DNA of 64,000 bases from Microcella sp. (GCF_019739195.1 NZ_JAHHDS010000003.1:496001-560000), one strand, 5' to 3'. Numbered from the stretch's first letter, positions 21,232 through 33,404 are shown. Notes: a model not told the origin generated them from the sequence alone. Made by a program: numbers and translations.

Positions 21232-22314
21232 TCAGGCTTCGGTGTCGCCGAGGGCGTCGAGACGCGCCTCTTCGTCGGCCTGGATGCACGACTCGACGAC
21301 CGGACCAAGCGCCCCGTTCATGACGGTGTCGAGGTTGTAGGCCTTGTAGCCCGTGCGGTGGTCAGCGATGCGGTTCTCGGGAAAGTTGTAGGTGCGGATG
21401 CGCTCCGAACGGTCCATGCCGCGAATCTGGCTCTTGCGGGCATCGCTGGCGACAGCATCCCGTTCCTCCTGCTGACGCGCGAGAATACGGGCCCGCAGCA
21501 CGCGCATGGCTGCCTCGCGGTTCTGAAGCTGGCTCTTCTCGTTCTGCATCGACACGACGATGCCGGTCGGCAGGTGGGTGATGCGCACGGCCGAGTCGGT
21601 CGTGTTGACCGACTGCCCGCCGGGGCCGCTCGAGCGGTAGACATCGATCTTGAGGTCGTTCTGGTTGATGTCGACCTCTTCGGGCTCGTCGACCTCGGGA
21701 AAGACGAGCACGCCGGTCGTGGAGGTGTGGATGCGCCCCTGCGACTCTGTCGCCGGCACGCGCTGCACGCGGTGCACGCCGCCCTCGTACTTCAGGTTCG
21801 CCCACGGGCCCTGAGCAGGGTCGCTCGAGGTGCCCTTGATAGCGACCTGCACGTCTTTGTAGCCGCCCATGTCGCTGCGCGTCGCGTCGAGCAGCTCGAC
21901 CTTCCAGCCCTTCGACTCGGCGTAGTAGCTGTACATGCGCAGCAGGTCCGCCGCGAACAGCGCCGACTCTTCGCCGCCCTCGCCGCCCTTGATCTCCATG
22001 ATCACGTCGCGCCCGTCGTCGGGGTCGCGCGGAATCAGCAGGCGCCGCAGCTTCTCGGCGCGCTCGGTGAGCGCCTGCTCGAGCGAGGGCACCTCGTCAG
22101 CGAAGGCCTCGTCGTCTTTCGCCAGCTCGCGCGCGGCGATGAGGTCTTCGTCGGCCTGCCGCCAGTTCTCGTAGGCCGCGACGATCTGGCTCAGCTCGGC
22201 ATAGCGCCGGTTGAGCTTCTTGGCGCGCGCGGCATCGGCGTGCACGGCGGGGTCGCCGAGCTGCTCTTGCAGTGCTTCGTGCTCGGCGATGAGTGAGTCG
22301 ACCGACTCGAACAT
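21232..22314 (-). CDS. prfA: Peptide chain release factor 1
   Basis: A 360-aa class I release factor ending translation at UAA and UAG. The GGQ motif is in [18 protein letters not shown], and the codon-recognition PAT tripeptide in [15 protein letters not shown] identifies RF1 rather than RF2 (which has SPF). The N-terminal [19 protein letters not shown] helix is normal. It follows rho (45-base gap) and precedes prmC on the minus strand. Confidence 0.98.
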   Translation of the reverse strand: MFESVDSLIAEHEALQEQLGDPAVHADAARAKKLNRRYAELSQIVAAYENWRQADEDLIAARELAKDDEAFADEVPSLEQALTERAEKLRRLLIPRDPDDGRDVIMEIKGGEGGEESALFAADLLRMYSYYAESKGWKVELLDATRSDMGGYKDVQVAIKGTSSDPAQGPWANLKYEGGVHRVQRVPATESQGRIHTSTTGVLVFPEVDEPEEVDINQNDLKIDVYRSSGPGGQSVNTTDSAVRITHLPTGIVVSMQNEKSQLQNREAAMRVLRARILARQQEERDAVASDARKSQIRGMDRSERIRTYNFPENRIADHRTGYKAYNLDTVMNGALGPVVESCIQADEEARLDALGDTEA

Positions 22315-22359
22315 GGAGTACTCCCTCGGGTCACACGCGCCGGAGCGCGCATGACGGCA

Positions 22360-24369
<2,010 letters not shown>

Positions 24370-24540
24370 GGGATGTTTTCCTTTCGGCTCCGGGCGAGAT
24401 GCGCCACGGAGTATGCCCGGTGCTTCTGAATCGATCTGCCGATGTCGTGCGAGAGACCGGTGTCGGTGTCGTGAGCACAGTTGCAGCGAGATGCGGGTGG
24501 AAGCAGCGGAGCTGCTGGTGATGCTCGGGGAGTCTGCGGG

Positions 24541-25509
24541 CTATGCCGCGGCCTCGGCCGGATGCGTGACCACTGTAGCACCCTTGAAATCGACGGCCAG
24601 CATGTGCGATTCCCACGGCGTGGTGGCGTGCTTCTCGATGAGCTCGGCCGCGAGCAGCCGCTGCGAGGGGTCGCTGCAGAGCACGAGCACCGAGGGTCCG
24701 GCCCCGGAGACGACCGCCGCGAGGCCGTGCTCGCGCAGCACCTGGATGAGGGCGTTGGTCTCAGGCATGGCGCTGGCGCGGTAGCTCTGGTGCAGCTTGT
24801 CTTCGGTGGCGGCGTGCAGCAGTTCGGGGCTTTGGATGAGCGCGGCGATGAGCAGCGCCGACCGCGAAACGTTGAAGATCGCATCCTGGTGCGGCACCGA
24901 CTCGGGCTGCAGCGAGCGCGCGAGCGCCGTCGACATCGTGCTCTCGACCGGCACAGCGACGAGCAACGAGACGCCGCGGTGCACGGTCAGCCGCTTGTGC
25001 TGCGGGCCTTCAGTCGTGACCCAGGCGATCGTGAGGCCGCCGAACAACGCGGGAGCAACATTGTCAGGGTGCCCTTCGAGCTCGGTTGCTCGTGCGAGCA
25101 GGTCATCCGGCCCGAGTTCGACGATTCCGTCGAGCAAGCCTTTGGCCGCCATGACCCCGGCGACGATGGCCGCGCCCGACGAGCCCATGCCGCGACCGTG
25201 CGGAATGACGTTGCGGGCGACAAGGTGCAGACCGGGAGCCGTGACGCCGTGCTTCTCGAAGGTGTGCAGAATCGAGCGCACCACGAGGTTCGACGCGTCG
25301 GTGGGCACTTCGCCCTCGCCCACGCCGTGCACCTCGACGAGAGCGCCCGGTTCGTCGCGCACACTCACCTCGAGCTCGTCGTAGACCGACAGGGCAAGCC
25401 CGAGTGTGTCGAAGCCGGGGCCGAGGTTGGCGGTGGTCGCCGGAACCTTCACGAGCACGCGGCGACCAGCGAGGCGCGGGTCGATCGTGGTCGAAGCGGC
25501 GCCGCTCAC
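24541..25509 (-). CDS. thrB: Homoserine kinase
   Basis: A 322-aa GHMP-family kinase phosphorylating homoserine for threonine synthesis. The ATP-binding GHMP motif is [18 protein letters not shown]; the N-terminus [20 protein letters not shown] and the C-terminal [11 protein letters not shown] are typical. Its start overlaps the thrC stop (ATGA, 25506-25509). It is the last gene of lysA-hom-thrC-thrB; a 171-base gap then leads into rho. Confidence 0.97.
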   Translation of the reverse strand: MSGAASTTIDPRLAGRRVLVKVPATTANLGPGFDTLGLALSVYDELEVSVRDEPGALVEVHGVGEGEVPTDASNLVVRSILHTFEKHGVTAPGLHLVARNVIPHGRGMGSSGAAIVAGVMAAKGLLDGIVELGPDDLLARATELEGHPDNVAPALFGGLTIAWVTTEGPQHKRLTVHRGVSLLVAVPVESTMSTALARSLQPESVPHQDAIFNVSRSALLIAALIQSPELLHAATEDKLHQSYRASAMPETNALIQVLREHGLAAVVSGAGPSVLVLCSDPSQRLLAAELIEKHATTPWESHMLAVDFKGATVVTHPAEAAA

Positions 25510-26588
25510 GCGCTGACCTTCTTCAGCCCCAGCACCGAGGCGACCTCGGCGGTATCGACCGGTACGACTGTCGGCGACACGTCGACGCCGTCAGCGCCCT
25601 TGAGAGCCCACTGCGGGTCTTTCAGCCCGTGGCCGGTGACCGTGAGCACGACCGTGGAGCCCGCGGGGATCATCCCGGCCTCTGACCGCTCGAGCAGGCC
25701 CGCCACCGAGATCGCCGAAGCGGGCTCGACGAAGATGCCGACCTCCTGCGAGAGCAAGCGGTGGGCGACGAGGATGTGCTCGTCGGAGATGGCGCCGAAG
25801 TAGCCGTTGCTGTCGTCGCGCGCGACGAGCGCGAGCTCCCACGACGCGGGGTTGCCGATGCGGATCGCGCTCGCGATCGTCTCGGGCTTCTTGACCGGCT
25901 CGCCGAGCACGATCGGCGCACTGCCGGCGGCCTGGAAGCCCAGCATGCGCGGCATGCGCGTCGTGGCACCGCGGTCGAGCTCTTCGCGGTAGCCGCGGTG
26001 GTACGCGGTGTAGTTGCCCGCGTTGCCCACGGGCACGATGTGGAAGTCGGGGGCGTCGTGCAGCACCTCGACGATCTCGAAGGCCGCCGTCTTCTGCCCC
26101 TCGATGCGGTCGGGGTTGACCGAGTTGACGAGGTGCACGGGGTAGTTCGACGAGAGGTCGCGCGCGATGTCAAGGCAGTCGTCGAAGTTGCCTTCGATCT
26201 GAATGAGCTCGGCCTTGTGGGCGATGGCCTGGCTCAGCTTGCCGAGCGCGATCTTGCCCTCGGGCACGAGCACGGCCGCGGTGATGCCTGCGTGCGTCGC
26301 GTAGGCGGCGGCCGAGGCCGAGGTGTTGCCGGTCGAGGCGCAGATGACGGCCTTCGCACCGTGCTCGACGGCTTTCGAGATGGCCATCGTCATGCCGCGG
26401 TCTTTGAACGAGCCCGTAGGGTTCATGCCCTCGAACTTGACGAAGACCTTCGCGCCCGTGCGCTCAGAGAGGTAGGGGGCCGGAATGAGCGGCGTGCCGC
26501 CCTCGCCGAGCGTGATGATCGGCGTCGCGTCGGAGACATCGAGGCGATCGGCGTATTCGTGCAGGAGTCCCCGCCATTGCGTGGCCAT
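25506..26588 (-). CDS. thrC: Threonine synthase
   Basis: A 360-aa PLP enzyme converting O-phosphohomoserine to threonine. The PLP lysine is in [20 protein letters not shown] (about residue 62), and the phosphate-binding Gly-rich loop is [12 protein letters not shown]. The short actinobacterial form lacks a large N-terminal domain. It starts directly after hom ends (no gap) and overlaps thrB by 4 bases, so all three genes are coupled. Confidence 0.97.
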   Translation of the reverse strand: MATQWRGLLHEYADRLDVSDATPIITLGEGGTPLIPAPYLSERTGAKVFVKFEGMNPTGSFKDRGMTMAISKAVEHGAKAVICASTGNTSASAAAYATHAGITAAVLVPEGKIALGKLSQAIAHKAELIQIEGNFDDCLDIARDLSSNYPVHLVNSVNPDRIEGQKTAAFEIVEVLHDAPDFHIVPVGNAGNYTAYHRGYREELDRGATTRMPRMLGFQAAGSAPIVLGEPVKKPETIASAIRIGNPASWELALVARDDSNGYFGAISDEHILVAHRLLSQEVGIFVEPASAISVAGLLERSEAGMIPAGSTVVLTVTGHGLKDPQWALKGADGVDVSPTVVPVDTAEVASVLGLKKVSA

Positions 26589-27920
26589 TCAGAGTCCTTC
26601 TACTCGCAGCACGCTCGTCACCGAGTGGACGACGCTGCTGGTGGTCAGTGCCGCGACCGTTGCGGCGAGGTCGGCCTCCGACGCTGCGTGAGTGCCGATC
26701 ACCAGGGTAGCCGCGTCTGAGGCTTCAGGGTGTCCGGCCGCGTCACGGCTCGCCACCGACTGCTGCACGGTCTCGACCGAGACACCGTGGTTCTGGAAGA
26801 GCGCCGCAATGCCCGCGAGCACGCCCGGCTCGTCGACGACGACGAGCGTGATCTGGTAACGCGTGGTCACGGCGCTCATGGGCAGCACGGGCAGATCAGC
26901 GTGCGTGCTCTCCGCGACGCCCGGGCCGCCGACGACGTGCCGACGCGCTGCCGAGACGACGTCGCCGAGCACGGCCGAAGCGGTCTGGATGCCCCCAGCG
27001 CCTGCGCCGTAGAACATGAGCGGGCCGGCGGCCTCGGCTTCGACGAAGACCGCGTTGTTGGCACCGTGCACCGCGGCGAGAGGGTGCGTGTCAGGAATCA
27101 GGGCGGGGTGCACGCGGGCGCTCACGCCCTCGATACCCGTCGCGGGGTCGGTGAGCCGCTCGCAGATCGCGAGCAGCTTGACGACGTAGCCCGCCTTGCG
27201 TGCCGCGACGACCTGCTCGAGCGTGACCTCGGTGATGCCCTCGCGGTAGACGGCGTCGGCGGGCACAAGAGTGTGGAACGCGAGGCTTGCGAGAATGCCT
27301 GCCTTCTGCGCCGCGTCGTAGCCGCCGATATCGGCCGTCGGGTCGGCCTCGGCATAGCCGAGCTCGGTCGCGATCGCGAGCGCGTTCTCCATGGTCTCGC
27401 CGCGCGTATCCATGAGGTCGAGGATGAAGTTGGTCGTGCCGTTGACGATGCCCAGGATGCGCTCGACTCGGTCGCCGGCGAGCGAATCGCGCAGCGGGCG
27501 GATGATGGGGATCGCCCCGCCGACGGCGGCCTCGTAGTACAGCTGTGCGCCGACCTGCTCGGCCGCCTCGAAGAGTTCAGGACCATGGGTGGCGAGCAGC
27601 GCCTTGTTGGCGGTGATGACATCGGCGCCCGAGTTCAGGGCCTGCAGAATCAGGGTGCGCGCTGGCTCGAGCCCGCCCATGAGCTCGACGACGATGTCGG
27701 AGCCCAGAATGAGCGACTCGGCGTCGGTGGTGAGCAGCTCGCGCGGGAAGACGGTGTCGCGCGGAGCATCCACATCGCGCACCGCGACGCCGACCAGTTC
27801 GATGCCGGCGCCGATGCGGGCGGCGAGCTCGTCGCGGTGCGTGAGCAGCTGATCGGCCACCTGGGCGCCGACGCTACCGGCACCGAGCAGGGCGACGCGG
27901 AGGTTGCGGTACTCGATCAC
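26589..27920 (-). CDS. hom: Homoserine dehydrogenase
   Basis: A 443-aa NAD(P)H-dependent enzyme reducing aspartate semialdehyde to homoserine, the branch to threonine and methionine. The nucleotide-binding motif is VALLGAGSVGAQVADQLL, the catalytic region NGTTNFILDLMDTRGE and GYAEADPTADIGGYDAAQK, and a C-terminal ACT domain (ITLVVVDEPGVLAGIAALF) points to allosteric control, typically by threonine. It overlaps the lysA stop by 4 bases (27917-27920). The product also feeds metX at 58.6 kb. Confidence 0.98.
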   Translation of the reverse strand: MIEYRNLRVALLGAGSVGAQVADQLLTHRDELAARIGAGIELVGVAVRDVDAPRDTVFPRELLTTDAESLILGSDIVVELMGGLEPARTLILQALNSGADVITANKALLATHGPELFEAAEQVGAQLYYEAAVGGAIPIIRPLRDSLAGDRVERILGIVNGTTNFILDLMDTRGETMENALAIATELGYAEADPTADIGGYDAAQKAGILASLAFHTLVPADAVYREGITEVTLEQVVAARKAGYVVKLLAICERLTDPATGIEGVSARVHPALIPDTHPLAAVHGANNAVFVEAEAAGPLMFYGAGAGGIQTASAVLGDVVSAARRHVVGGPGVAESTHADLPVLPMSAVTTRYQITLVVVDEPGVLAGIAALFQNHGVSVETVQQSVASRDAAGHPEASDAATLVIGTHAASEADLAATVAALTTSSVVHSVTSVLRVEGL

Positions 27921-29350
27921 GGGGTGTCTCCTTGGGGGTGAGGATGCAGCACGGCATCTCTGCGCAGCAGGTCGTCGACCGTCTCGCCGTGCACGATGAC
28001 GCGGTGCTCGCCGTCGCGAACGGCGACGACCGCGGGGCGGGTGAGGTAGTTGTAGTTGCTGGCGAGCGAGAAACAGTAAGCGCCCGTCGCGGGCACGGCC
28101 ACGAGGTCATCAGGCGCGACATCGCTCGGCAGGTAGTCGGCCTGCACGACGATGTCGCCGCTCTCGCAGTGCTTGCCGGCGAGGCGCACGAGCACGGGCT
28201 CGGCGCTCGAGACTCGGCCCGCGAGGCGCACGCTGTAGTCGGCGCCGTAGAGCGCCGGCCGCGCGTTGTCGCTCATGCCGCCGTCGACGCTCACGTAGCG
28301 CCGCACGGCCGACTGCTCGCCGCTCTCGTCGAGGCTCACGACGACATCTTTCGTGGTGCCGACCGTGTAGAGCGTGACGCCCGCGGGCCCGATGATCGAC
28401 CGGCCCGGCTCGACCGCCAGGTGCGGCATCGGGATGCCGAGCTCGCGCCGCACCTCGTCGACAGCCGCGACGAGCGCGTCGGCAACCTGCTCGATCGGAG
28501 GCGCCTCATCGCTGTCGACGTAGGCGATGCCGAATCCGCCGCCGAGGTTGAGCTCGGGCACGTCTCCCCCGGCGAGCAGCTCGGCGTGCAGGGCAAGCAG
28601 TCGGCGCGCGGCCTCGAGAAAGCCGTCGACGACGAGAATCTGCGAGCCGATGTGCGAGTGGAGTCCGAGGAAGCTCAGCGAATCGTGGGCGCGGATCTGC
28701 GCCACCGCGGCGGGCGCCTCGGCCAGCGGAATGCCGAACTTCTGGTCTTCGCGCGCTGTCGCGAGGTACTCGTGCGTGTGCGCGTGCACGCCCGAGTTGA
28801 TGCGCAGCCGCACTGGCTGCACTCGGCCGTGCGCGCGGGCCGCCGTCGCCACGCGCTCGATCTCGAGCAGCGAGTCGATGACGATCGCGCCGACGCCTGC
28901 CGAAACGGCCCGATCGATCTCGGCGAGCGACTTGTTGTTGCCGTGCAGTCCGAGGCGGGCGGGGTCGGTGCCCGCGGCAAGGGCGACCGCGAGCTCTCCG
29001 CCGCTGGCCACGTCGATGTTGAGGCCCGCCGCCGTCATCCAGCGGGCCACCTCTGCACTCAAGAACGCCTTGCCCGCGTAATAGACGGTCGCTGTGGTGC
29101 CGTGGCGCTCGGCCGCCGCCCGAAACGCGTTGAGGGTTCGGGATGCTCGCTCGCGAGCATCCCGCTCATCGACGACGTACAGCGGTGTGCCGTAGCGGGC
29201 CGCGAGGTCGAGGGCCGAGACTCTCCCGATGCTGAGCGCCCCCGAGTCGTCGCGTTGCGCCGTCACCGGCCACAACTGCGGCGCGAGGTCGTGCGCGTCG
29301 GCGGGGTCGCCGAGCCACGACGGAGCGAGCGGGTTGACGGACACGAGCAC
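27917..29350 (-). CDS. lysA: Diaminopimelate decarboxylase
   Basis: A 477-aa fold-III PLP enzyme decarboxylating meso-diaminopimelate to lysine. The PLP lysine is in TVYYAGKAFLSAEVARW, with the substrate/PLP motifs LGLHSHIGSQI, NLGGGFGIAY, AVEPGRSIIGPAG and GKHCESGDIV. The start is set at GTG 29350, with GTG 29344 two codons later as an alternative; the open frame continues about 100 codons upstream without family similarity. It heads the aspartate-family operon. A 24-base inverted repeat lies inside the gene (29140-29163). Confidence 0.95.
   Translation of the reverse strand: MLVSVNPLAPSWLGDPADAHDLAPQLWPVTAQRDDSGALSIGRVSALDLAARYGTPLYVVDERDARERASRTLNAFRAAAERHGTTATVYYAGKAFLSAEVARWMTAAGLNIDVASGGELAVALAAGTDPARLGLHGNNKSLAEIDRAVSAGVGAIVIDSLLEIERVATAARAHGRVQPVRLRINSGVHAHTHEYLATAREDQKFGIPLAEAPAAVAQIRAHDSLSFLGLHSHIGSQILVVDGFLEAARRLLALHAELLAGGDVPELNLGGGFGIAYVDSDEAPPIEQVADALVAAVDEVRRELGIPMPHLAVEPGRSIIGPAGVTLYTVGTTKDVVVSLDESGEQSAVRRYVSVDGGMSDNARPALYGADYSVRLAGRVSSAEPVLVRLAGKHCESGDIVVQADYLPSDVAPDDLVAVPATGAYCFSLASNYNYLTRPAVVAVRDGEHRVIVHGETVDDLLRRDAVLHPHPQGDTP
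29140..29163. repeat. Inverted repeat inside lysA built from two GGATGCTC octamers
   Basis: GGGATGCTCG (29140-29149) and CGAGCATCCC (29154-29163) form a perfect 10-bp stem with a 4-base loop, about 190 bases into lysA. Each arm holds one copy of the octamer dispersed over the window. It could fold in the lysA mRNA or be a protein site. Confidence 0.6.
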
Positions 29351-29445
29351 CTCACGGGGGTCTGCAGCAGAGTGAGGCGAGCGAACCCGGATTGGTCCCT
29401 GAAGCCGATTCCAGTGTACCGACGCAGAATCGGGACTCTCGACCC

Positions 29446-29459
29446 TGGTGGCGCCACCA
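29446..29459. promoter_or_regulatory. 14-bp perfect palindrome between lysA and a divergent gene
   Basis: TGGTGGCGCCACCA is a perfect palindrome in the 167-base divergent intergenic region (29351-29517), 96 bases before lysA and 58 before the ribonuclease gene. It may be an operator. A possible minus-strand -10 for lysA (TACACT) is at 29413-29418. No regulator is identified. Confidence 0.4.
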
Positions 29460-29517
29460 TCGTCGCGCGACACTGACGGTGGCGGATTCGTCGACGAGGC
29501 CGCCGAAAAGAGGCGAC

Positions 29518-30900
29518 ATGTCTGAGCCGATGAACGTGCAGTTCTGGGGCGCCGTGGGCACCGTGACCGGGTCGAGAACGATTGTCGAGGTCGACGATCG
29601 TCGCGTGCTGGTCGACTGCGGGCTCTTTCAGGGCTACAAGCAGTTGCGCCTGCGCAACCGCGCACCTTTTCCGGTGCCGCCCGAGAGCATCGATGCTGTC
29701 GTGCTCACCCATGCGCACCTCGATCACACCGGCTACCTACCCGCGCTCGTGCGCGATGGCTTTCACGGTCCGGTGTTCTGCACACCTGGAACGGCAGAAC
29801 TGCTGGGACTGCTGCTGCCCGACTCGGGCTATCTGCTCGAAGAAGAAGCGCGCTTCGCGCAGCGCAAGAAGTACTCGAGGCACGAGAAACCGACACCGCT
29901 GTACACGGTCGCCGATGCCGAACGAGCACTCGAGTCGCTCGTGCCGCGCCCCTTCGACACTGAGATCGACCTCGCCTCCGGCCACGGCAGCGCCGACCTG
30001 ACGGCACGATTCGTCGCGGCGGGTCACATTCTTGGCGCAGCGCAGGCGCGCCTGACCAGTCGCGGGCGCACGGTGCACTTCTCGGGAGACCTCGGACGCG
30101 ACGACGACGCGCTCATGCGTGCGCCTGCCGCTCTCGAACCTGCCCAGCTGGTGGTGGCCGAGTCGACCTACGGCGACCGGCAGCACCCCGATGCGAACCC
30201 CGAAGACGAGCTCGGCGAAGTAGTGGCGCGGGTCGCAAAACGGGGCGGCGTCGTGATCATTCCGGCGTTCGCGGTCGGCCGCGCACAGGCTCTGCTGCTG
30301 CACTTGGCGCGCCTGCGCCGACGGGGCGCGATCGGCGCGGTGCCGATCTACCTCAACAGCCCGATGGCTGTCGACGCCACAGCGCTGTATCGCGCCCACC
30401 CCGAAGAGCACCGCATCGACGATCGCGACTACGCCGAGATGTACGAGCTGGCCACCATGGTGAGCTCGGTCGATGACTCGAAACTGCTCAACCTGCGAGG
30501 CGGACCGATGATCATCATCTCGGCGAGCGGCATGCTCACGGGTGGTCGCGTGCTGCACCACATCGCTGCCTACGGCGACGACCCGCGCAACGCGATTCTG
30601 CTCACGGGGTACCAGGCTCCGGGCACCCGCGGCGGTGCGCTCGCTGGCGGGGCCGACGAACTGCGCATCTTCGGGCGCGACGTGCCGATTCGGGCAGAAG
30701 TCGTGCAGCTACAGAGCATGTCGGCGCACGCTGACGCCGATGGCGTTCTGCGCTGGTTGGCATCAGGAGCATCGCCCGGCACCCGCGTCGCGCTGAACCA
30801 CGGTGAACCAGGGTCGGTCGATGCCTTGAGACTGCGCATCGAGCGTGAGCTCGACCTCACGGTGATCACGCCCGAGCAAGGCCAGCAGATCGAGGTGTGA
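29518..30900 (+). CDS. MBL-fold/beta-CASP RNA metallo-hydrolase
   Basis: A 460-aa metallo-beta-lactamase-fold nuclease of the beta-CASP (CPSF-like) class, predicted to cut RNA. Zinc motif HAHLDHTG is in VVLTHAHLDHTGYLPAL, followed by AAGHILGAAQARL, FSGDLGRDDDALM, VVAESTYGDRQH, the SASGMLTGGRVLHH motif, and a C-terminal RMMBL QSMSAHADADGVLRWL. ATG 29518 follows an AGAGG ribosome binding site. It sits alone on the plus strand between lysA and argS, breaking a minus-strand housekeeping block, so it may have been inserted there. Confidence 0.9.
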   Translation: MSEPMNVQFWGAVGTVTGSRTIVEVDDRRVLVDCGLFQGYKQLRLRNRAPFPVPPESIDAVVLTHAHLDHTGYLPALVRDGFHGPVFCTPGTAELLGLLLPDSGYLLEEEARFAQRKKYSRHEKPTPLYTVADAERALESLVPRPFDTEIDLASGHGSADLTARFVAAGHILGAAQARLTSRGRTVHFSGDLGRDDDALMRAPAALEPAQLVVAESTYGDRQHPDANPEDELGEVVARVAKRGGVVIIPAFAVGRAQALLLHLARLRRRGAIGAVPIYLNSPMAVDATALYRAHPEEHRIDDRDYAEMYELATMVSSVDDSKLLNLRGGPMIIISASGMLTGGRVLHHIAAYGDDPRNAILLTGYQAPGTRGGALAGGADELRIFGRDVPIRAEVVQLQSMSAHADADGVLRWLASGASPGTRVALNHGEPGSVDALRLRIERELDLTVITPEQGQQIEV

Positions 30901-30922
30901 CCTCGCTCGAGAGTCGTCTCTG

Positions 30923-31729
30923 CTAGGGGCAGATTCCGCGGGTCGAGAAGCTCTCGCCGCCTAGGGCGACGTCGTCGGCGGTGAACACGACGAGCAACTG
31001 GTCGTCGCCGACCTGCACCGCGGTGAGCTCGAGAGCTTCGGGAAGATACTGCGCGACGCAGACGCGCTGCGTGGCGAGCAGCGGCTCGACGAGCCCCCCG
31101 AACTGGCTCTGCAGATCGGCGGCGTCGATCACCTGGTCGTTGATGACGATGCTCGAGGGGCTGAAGGCCAGCTGCCCGTTCTCGACGGTCGGAGTAACGC
31201 CGATGCCGATCGAGAACTGCACGCCGAAGATCTCGAAGCCGGTCTCGAACCGCACCTCGCGATCATCGAGCTGCACGTCGGTCACGACGACGCCGGAGAA
31301 GAACCCTGCCAGCGCCGCCACGTCGACCTCGGCCACGCGGTAGACGGCGCTGAGCGAGTCAGTCGGCTGCTGCGGGTCGAGCGGGGTGCCCGTCGCGCGC
31401 AACGACAGGTCGCCGACGAGTTCGCCGAACGCCACGCGCTCGACCTCGATCTGCACTGCTTCGAGCTCACCGCCTGCGGCCTGCCAGAGCACGGGCGGGC
31501 CTTCGATCACAACATCGACGGGATGCTCGGGCTCGAGTGCGAGCGCCTGCCGCACCTGATCGGCGATGAGTGCCGAGGCCTGCTGGCGGGCGAGCGACTC
31601 GGCGATCACGGCAACGATCGCGAGCACAATGACGACGCCCAGCAGCACAAGCCCGACGACGAGGCCGGTGCGACGACGCTTCGGGGCGGGCGTTTCGACG
31701 TAGACGGCTTCCTGCTGCTCGTCGGGCAT
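30923..31729 (-). CDS. DUF2993 (LmeA-like) membrane-anchored protein
   Basis: A 268-aa protein: cytoplasmic N-terminus of about 25 residues ending in KRRRTG, one membrane helix (LVVGLVLLGVVIVLAIVAVI, about 27-46), then an extracytoplasmic domain. The pattern ARQQASALIADQVRQALAL, VVIEGPPVLWQ, and later LAFSPSSIVINDQVIDAADL is that of DUF2993/LmeA proteins, which in mycobacteria help make envelope lipoglycans. ATG 31729 follows AAGGATG. It starts 2 bases after argS ends, so it is probably cotranscribed with argS. Confidence 0.8.
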   Translation of the reverse strand: MPDEQQEAVYVETPAPKRRRTGLVVGLVLLGVVIVLAIVAVIAESLARQQASALIADQVRQALALEPEHPVDVVIEGPPVLWQAAGGELEAVQIEVERVAFGELVGDLSLRATGTPLDPQQPTDSLSAVYRVAEVDVAALAGFFSGVVVTDVQLDDREVRFETGFEIFGVQFSIGIGVTPTVENGQLAFSPSSIVINDQVIDAADLQSQFGGLVEPLLATQRVCVAQYLPEALELTAVQVGDDQLLVVFTADDVALGGESFSTRGICP

Positions 31730-31731
31730 GA

Positions 31732-33390
31732 CTACATCCTTTCGGGTGCCGAGACGCCGATGAGCGTCAGGCCGTTGCGCAGCACTTGCCCGGCGGCATC
31801 GCTGAGCCACAGTCGCGCACTGTGCACGGGCTGCACGGGCTCGTCGCCCTGTGGTGCGACCCTGCAGGTGTCGTACCAGCGGTGGTACGACGCGGCGAGC
31901 TCTTCGAGATAGCGCGCGACGCGGTGGGGCTCGCGCAAAGTCGCGGCCTGTGCCACGATGCGCGGAAACTCAGCGAGAGCGCCGAGCAGCACGCTCTCGG
32001 TCTCGTCGATGAGCTGCGATGCGTCGAACTGCTCACGGGTGACACCCGCAGCCGCCGCATTGCGCGCGACCTGATGGGTGCGGGCGTGGGCGTACTGCAC
32101 ATAGAACACCGGGTTGTCGTTGGTGCGCTTCTGCAGCAGCTCGGGGTCGAGGGTGAGCGGAGAGTCGGCCGGGTAGCGCGCGAGCGAGAACCGCAGAGCG
32201 TCGGTGCCGAGCCACGCGCGCAGGTCGTTGAGCTCGATGATGTTGCCCGCTCGCTTGCTGAGTCGAGCACCGTTGATGCTCACGAGCTGCCCGATGAGCA
32301 CCTCGATGTCGCGGTCGGGGTCGTCTCCCGCGGCTCCGGCGAGCGCCTTGAGGCGGTGCACGTAGCCGTGGTGGTCGGCGCCCAGCAAGTAGATCGTGTG
32401 GCCGAAGCCGCGATCGCGCTTCGACAGGTAGTAGGCCGCGTCGGCCGCGAAGTAGGTGTAGACCCCGTTGCCCCGCTTGATGACGCGGTCTTTGTCGTCG
32501 CCGAAGTCGGTCGTGCGCACCCAGATCGCATCATCGAGGTCGAAGACATGGCCTTGCGCACGCAACCGGTCGACCGCCTGATCGATCGGACTGGAACCCG
32601 CCGGTTCGTGCAGCTGGCGCTCGCTGAACCACACGTCGAAGCTCACGTTAAACGCGGCGAGCGAATCGCGAATCTCGGCGAGTTGCCAGCCGTACGCCAG
32701 TTCGCGCACGAGCTCGACGGCCTGCTCGCGCGGCATCGTCTCGAGATCGGGATGCTCGGTCAGGGCTCGCGCCCCCAGGTCGGCGATGTACTGGCCCGGG
32801 TAGCCGTTCTCGGGCGCGGGCTCGCCGAGCGCCGCGGCGAGCACCGATTCGCCGAAGAGGTCCATCTGCACGCCGGCGTCGTTGATGTAGAACTCGCTCG
32901 CCACTTCAGCACCGCTGGCCTTCAGCACGCGAGCGAGCGAGTCGCCCAGCGCAGCCCAGCGGGTGTGACCGATGTGCAGCGGGCCGGTCGGGTTCGCGGA
33001 GACGAACTCGAGATTGATGGTCTGCCCGGCGAGCGCCTCGGTGTGGCCGTATGCGTCGCCCGCCTCGACGATCGTGCGAGCGAGTTCGCCCGCCGCACCG
33101 GCTTCGAGACGGATGTTCACAAAACCCGGCCCGGCGACGTCGACGGCAGCCACACCGTCAATGGCCAGGATGCCGGGCACGAGCTCGTCCGCGAAAGCAC
33201 GCGGGGGCATCCCGATCGTCTTCGCCGTCTTGAGCGCGACCGACGTCGCCCAGTCGCCGTGGTCACGATTGCGCGGACGCTCGAGCGCGATGTCGGCGAC
33301 CGTCAACCCACCGGCGGCAGCCGCGTCTCGTCGCTCGACCGCGCTGACGACGACGGTGAGCAGAGCGGCGGCGAGCTGGTCGGGATTCAC
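31732..33390 (-). CDS. argS: Arginyl-tRNA synthetase
   Basis: A 552-aa class I aminoacyl-tRNA synthetase. The HIGH motif is in NPTGPLHIGHTRWAALGDSL; the KMSKS-equivalent is the degenerate RLSKRAGN; the N-terminal ArgRS domain (NPDQLAAALLTVVVSAVERR) and the C-terminal anticodon-binding domain (YVQYAHARTHQVARNAAAAG) are present. GTG 33390 lies 8 bases after a minus-strand TAGGCT and lacks a Shine-Dalgarno, so the mRNA is probably leaderless. A tRNA-Arg(CCG) gene lies about 950 bases upstream on the other strand. Confidence 0.97.
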   Translation of the reverse strand: MNPDQLAAALLTVVVSAVERRDAAAAGGLTVADIALERPRNRDHGDWATSVALKTAKTIGMPPRAFADELVPGILAIDGVAAVDVAGPGFVNIRLEAGAAGELARTIVEAGDAYGHTEALAGQTINLEFVSANPTGPLHIGHTRWAALGDSLARVLKASGAEVASEFYINDAGVQMDLFGESVLAAALGEPAPENGYPGQYIADLGARALTEHPDLETMPREQAVELVRELAYGWQLAEIRDSLAAFNVSFDVWFSERQLHEPAGSSPIDQAVDRLRAQGHVFDLDDAIWVRTTDFGDDKDRVIKRGNGVYTYFAADAAYYLSKRDRGFGHTIYLLGADHHGYVHRLKALAGAAGDDPDRDIEVLIGQLVSINGARLSKRAGNIIELNDLRAWLGTDALRFSLARYPADSPLTLDPELLQKRTNDNPVFYVQYAHARTHQVARNAAAAGVTREQFDASQLIDETESVLLGALAEFPRIVAQAATLREPHRVARYLEELAASYHRWYDTCRVAPQGDEPVQPVHSARLWLSDAAGQVLRNGLTLIGVSAPERM

Positions 33391-33398
33391 GATGATCG

Positions 33399-33404
33399 AG
33401 CCTA
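33399..33404 (-). promoter_or_regulatory. -10 box of argS, probable leaderless start
   Basis: On the minus strand TAGGCT lies 8 bases before the argS GTG, with no ribosome binding site between. Confidence 0.45.
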
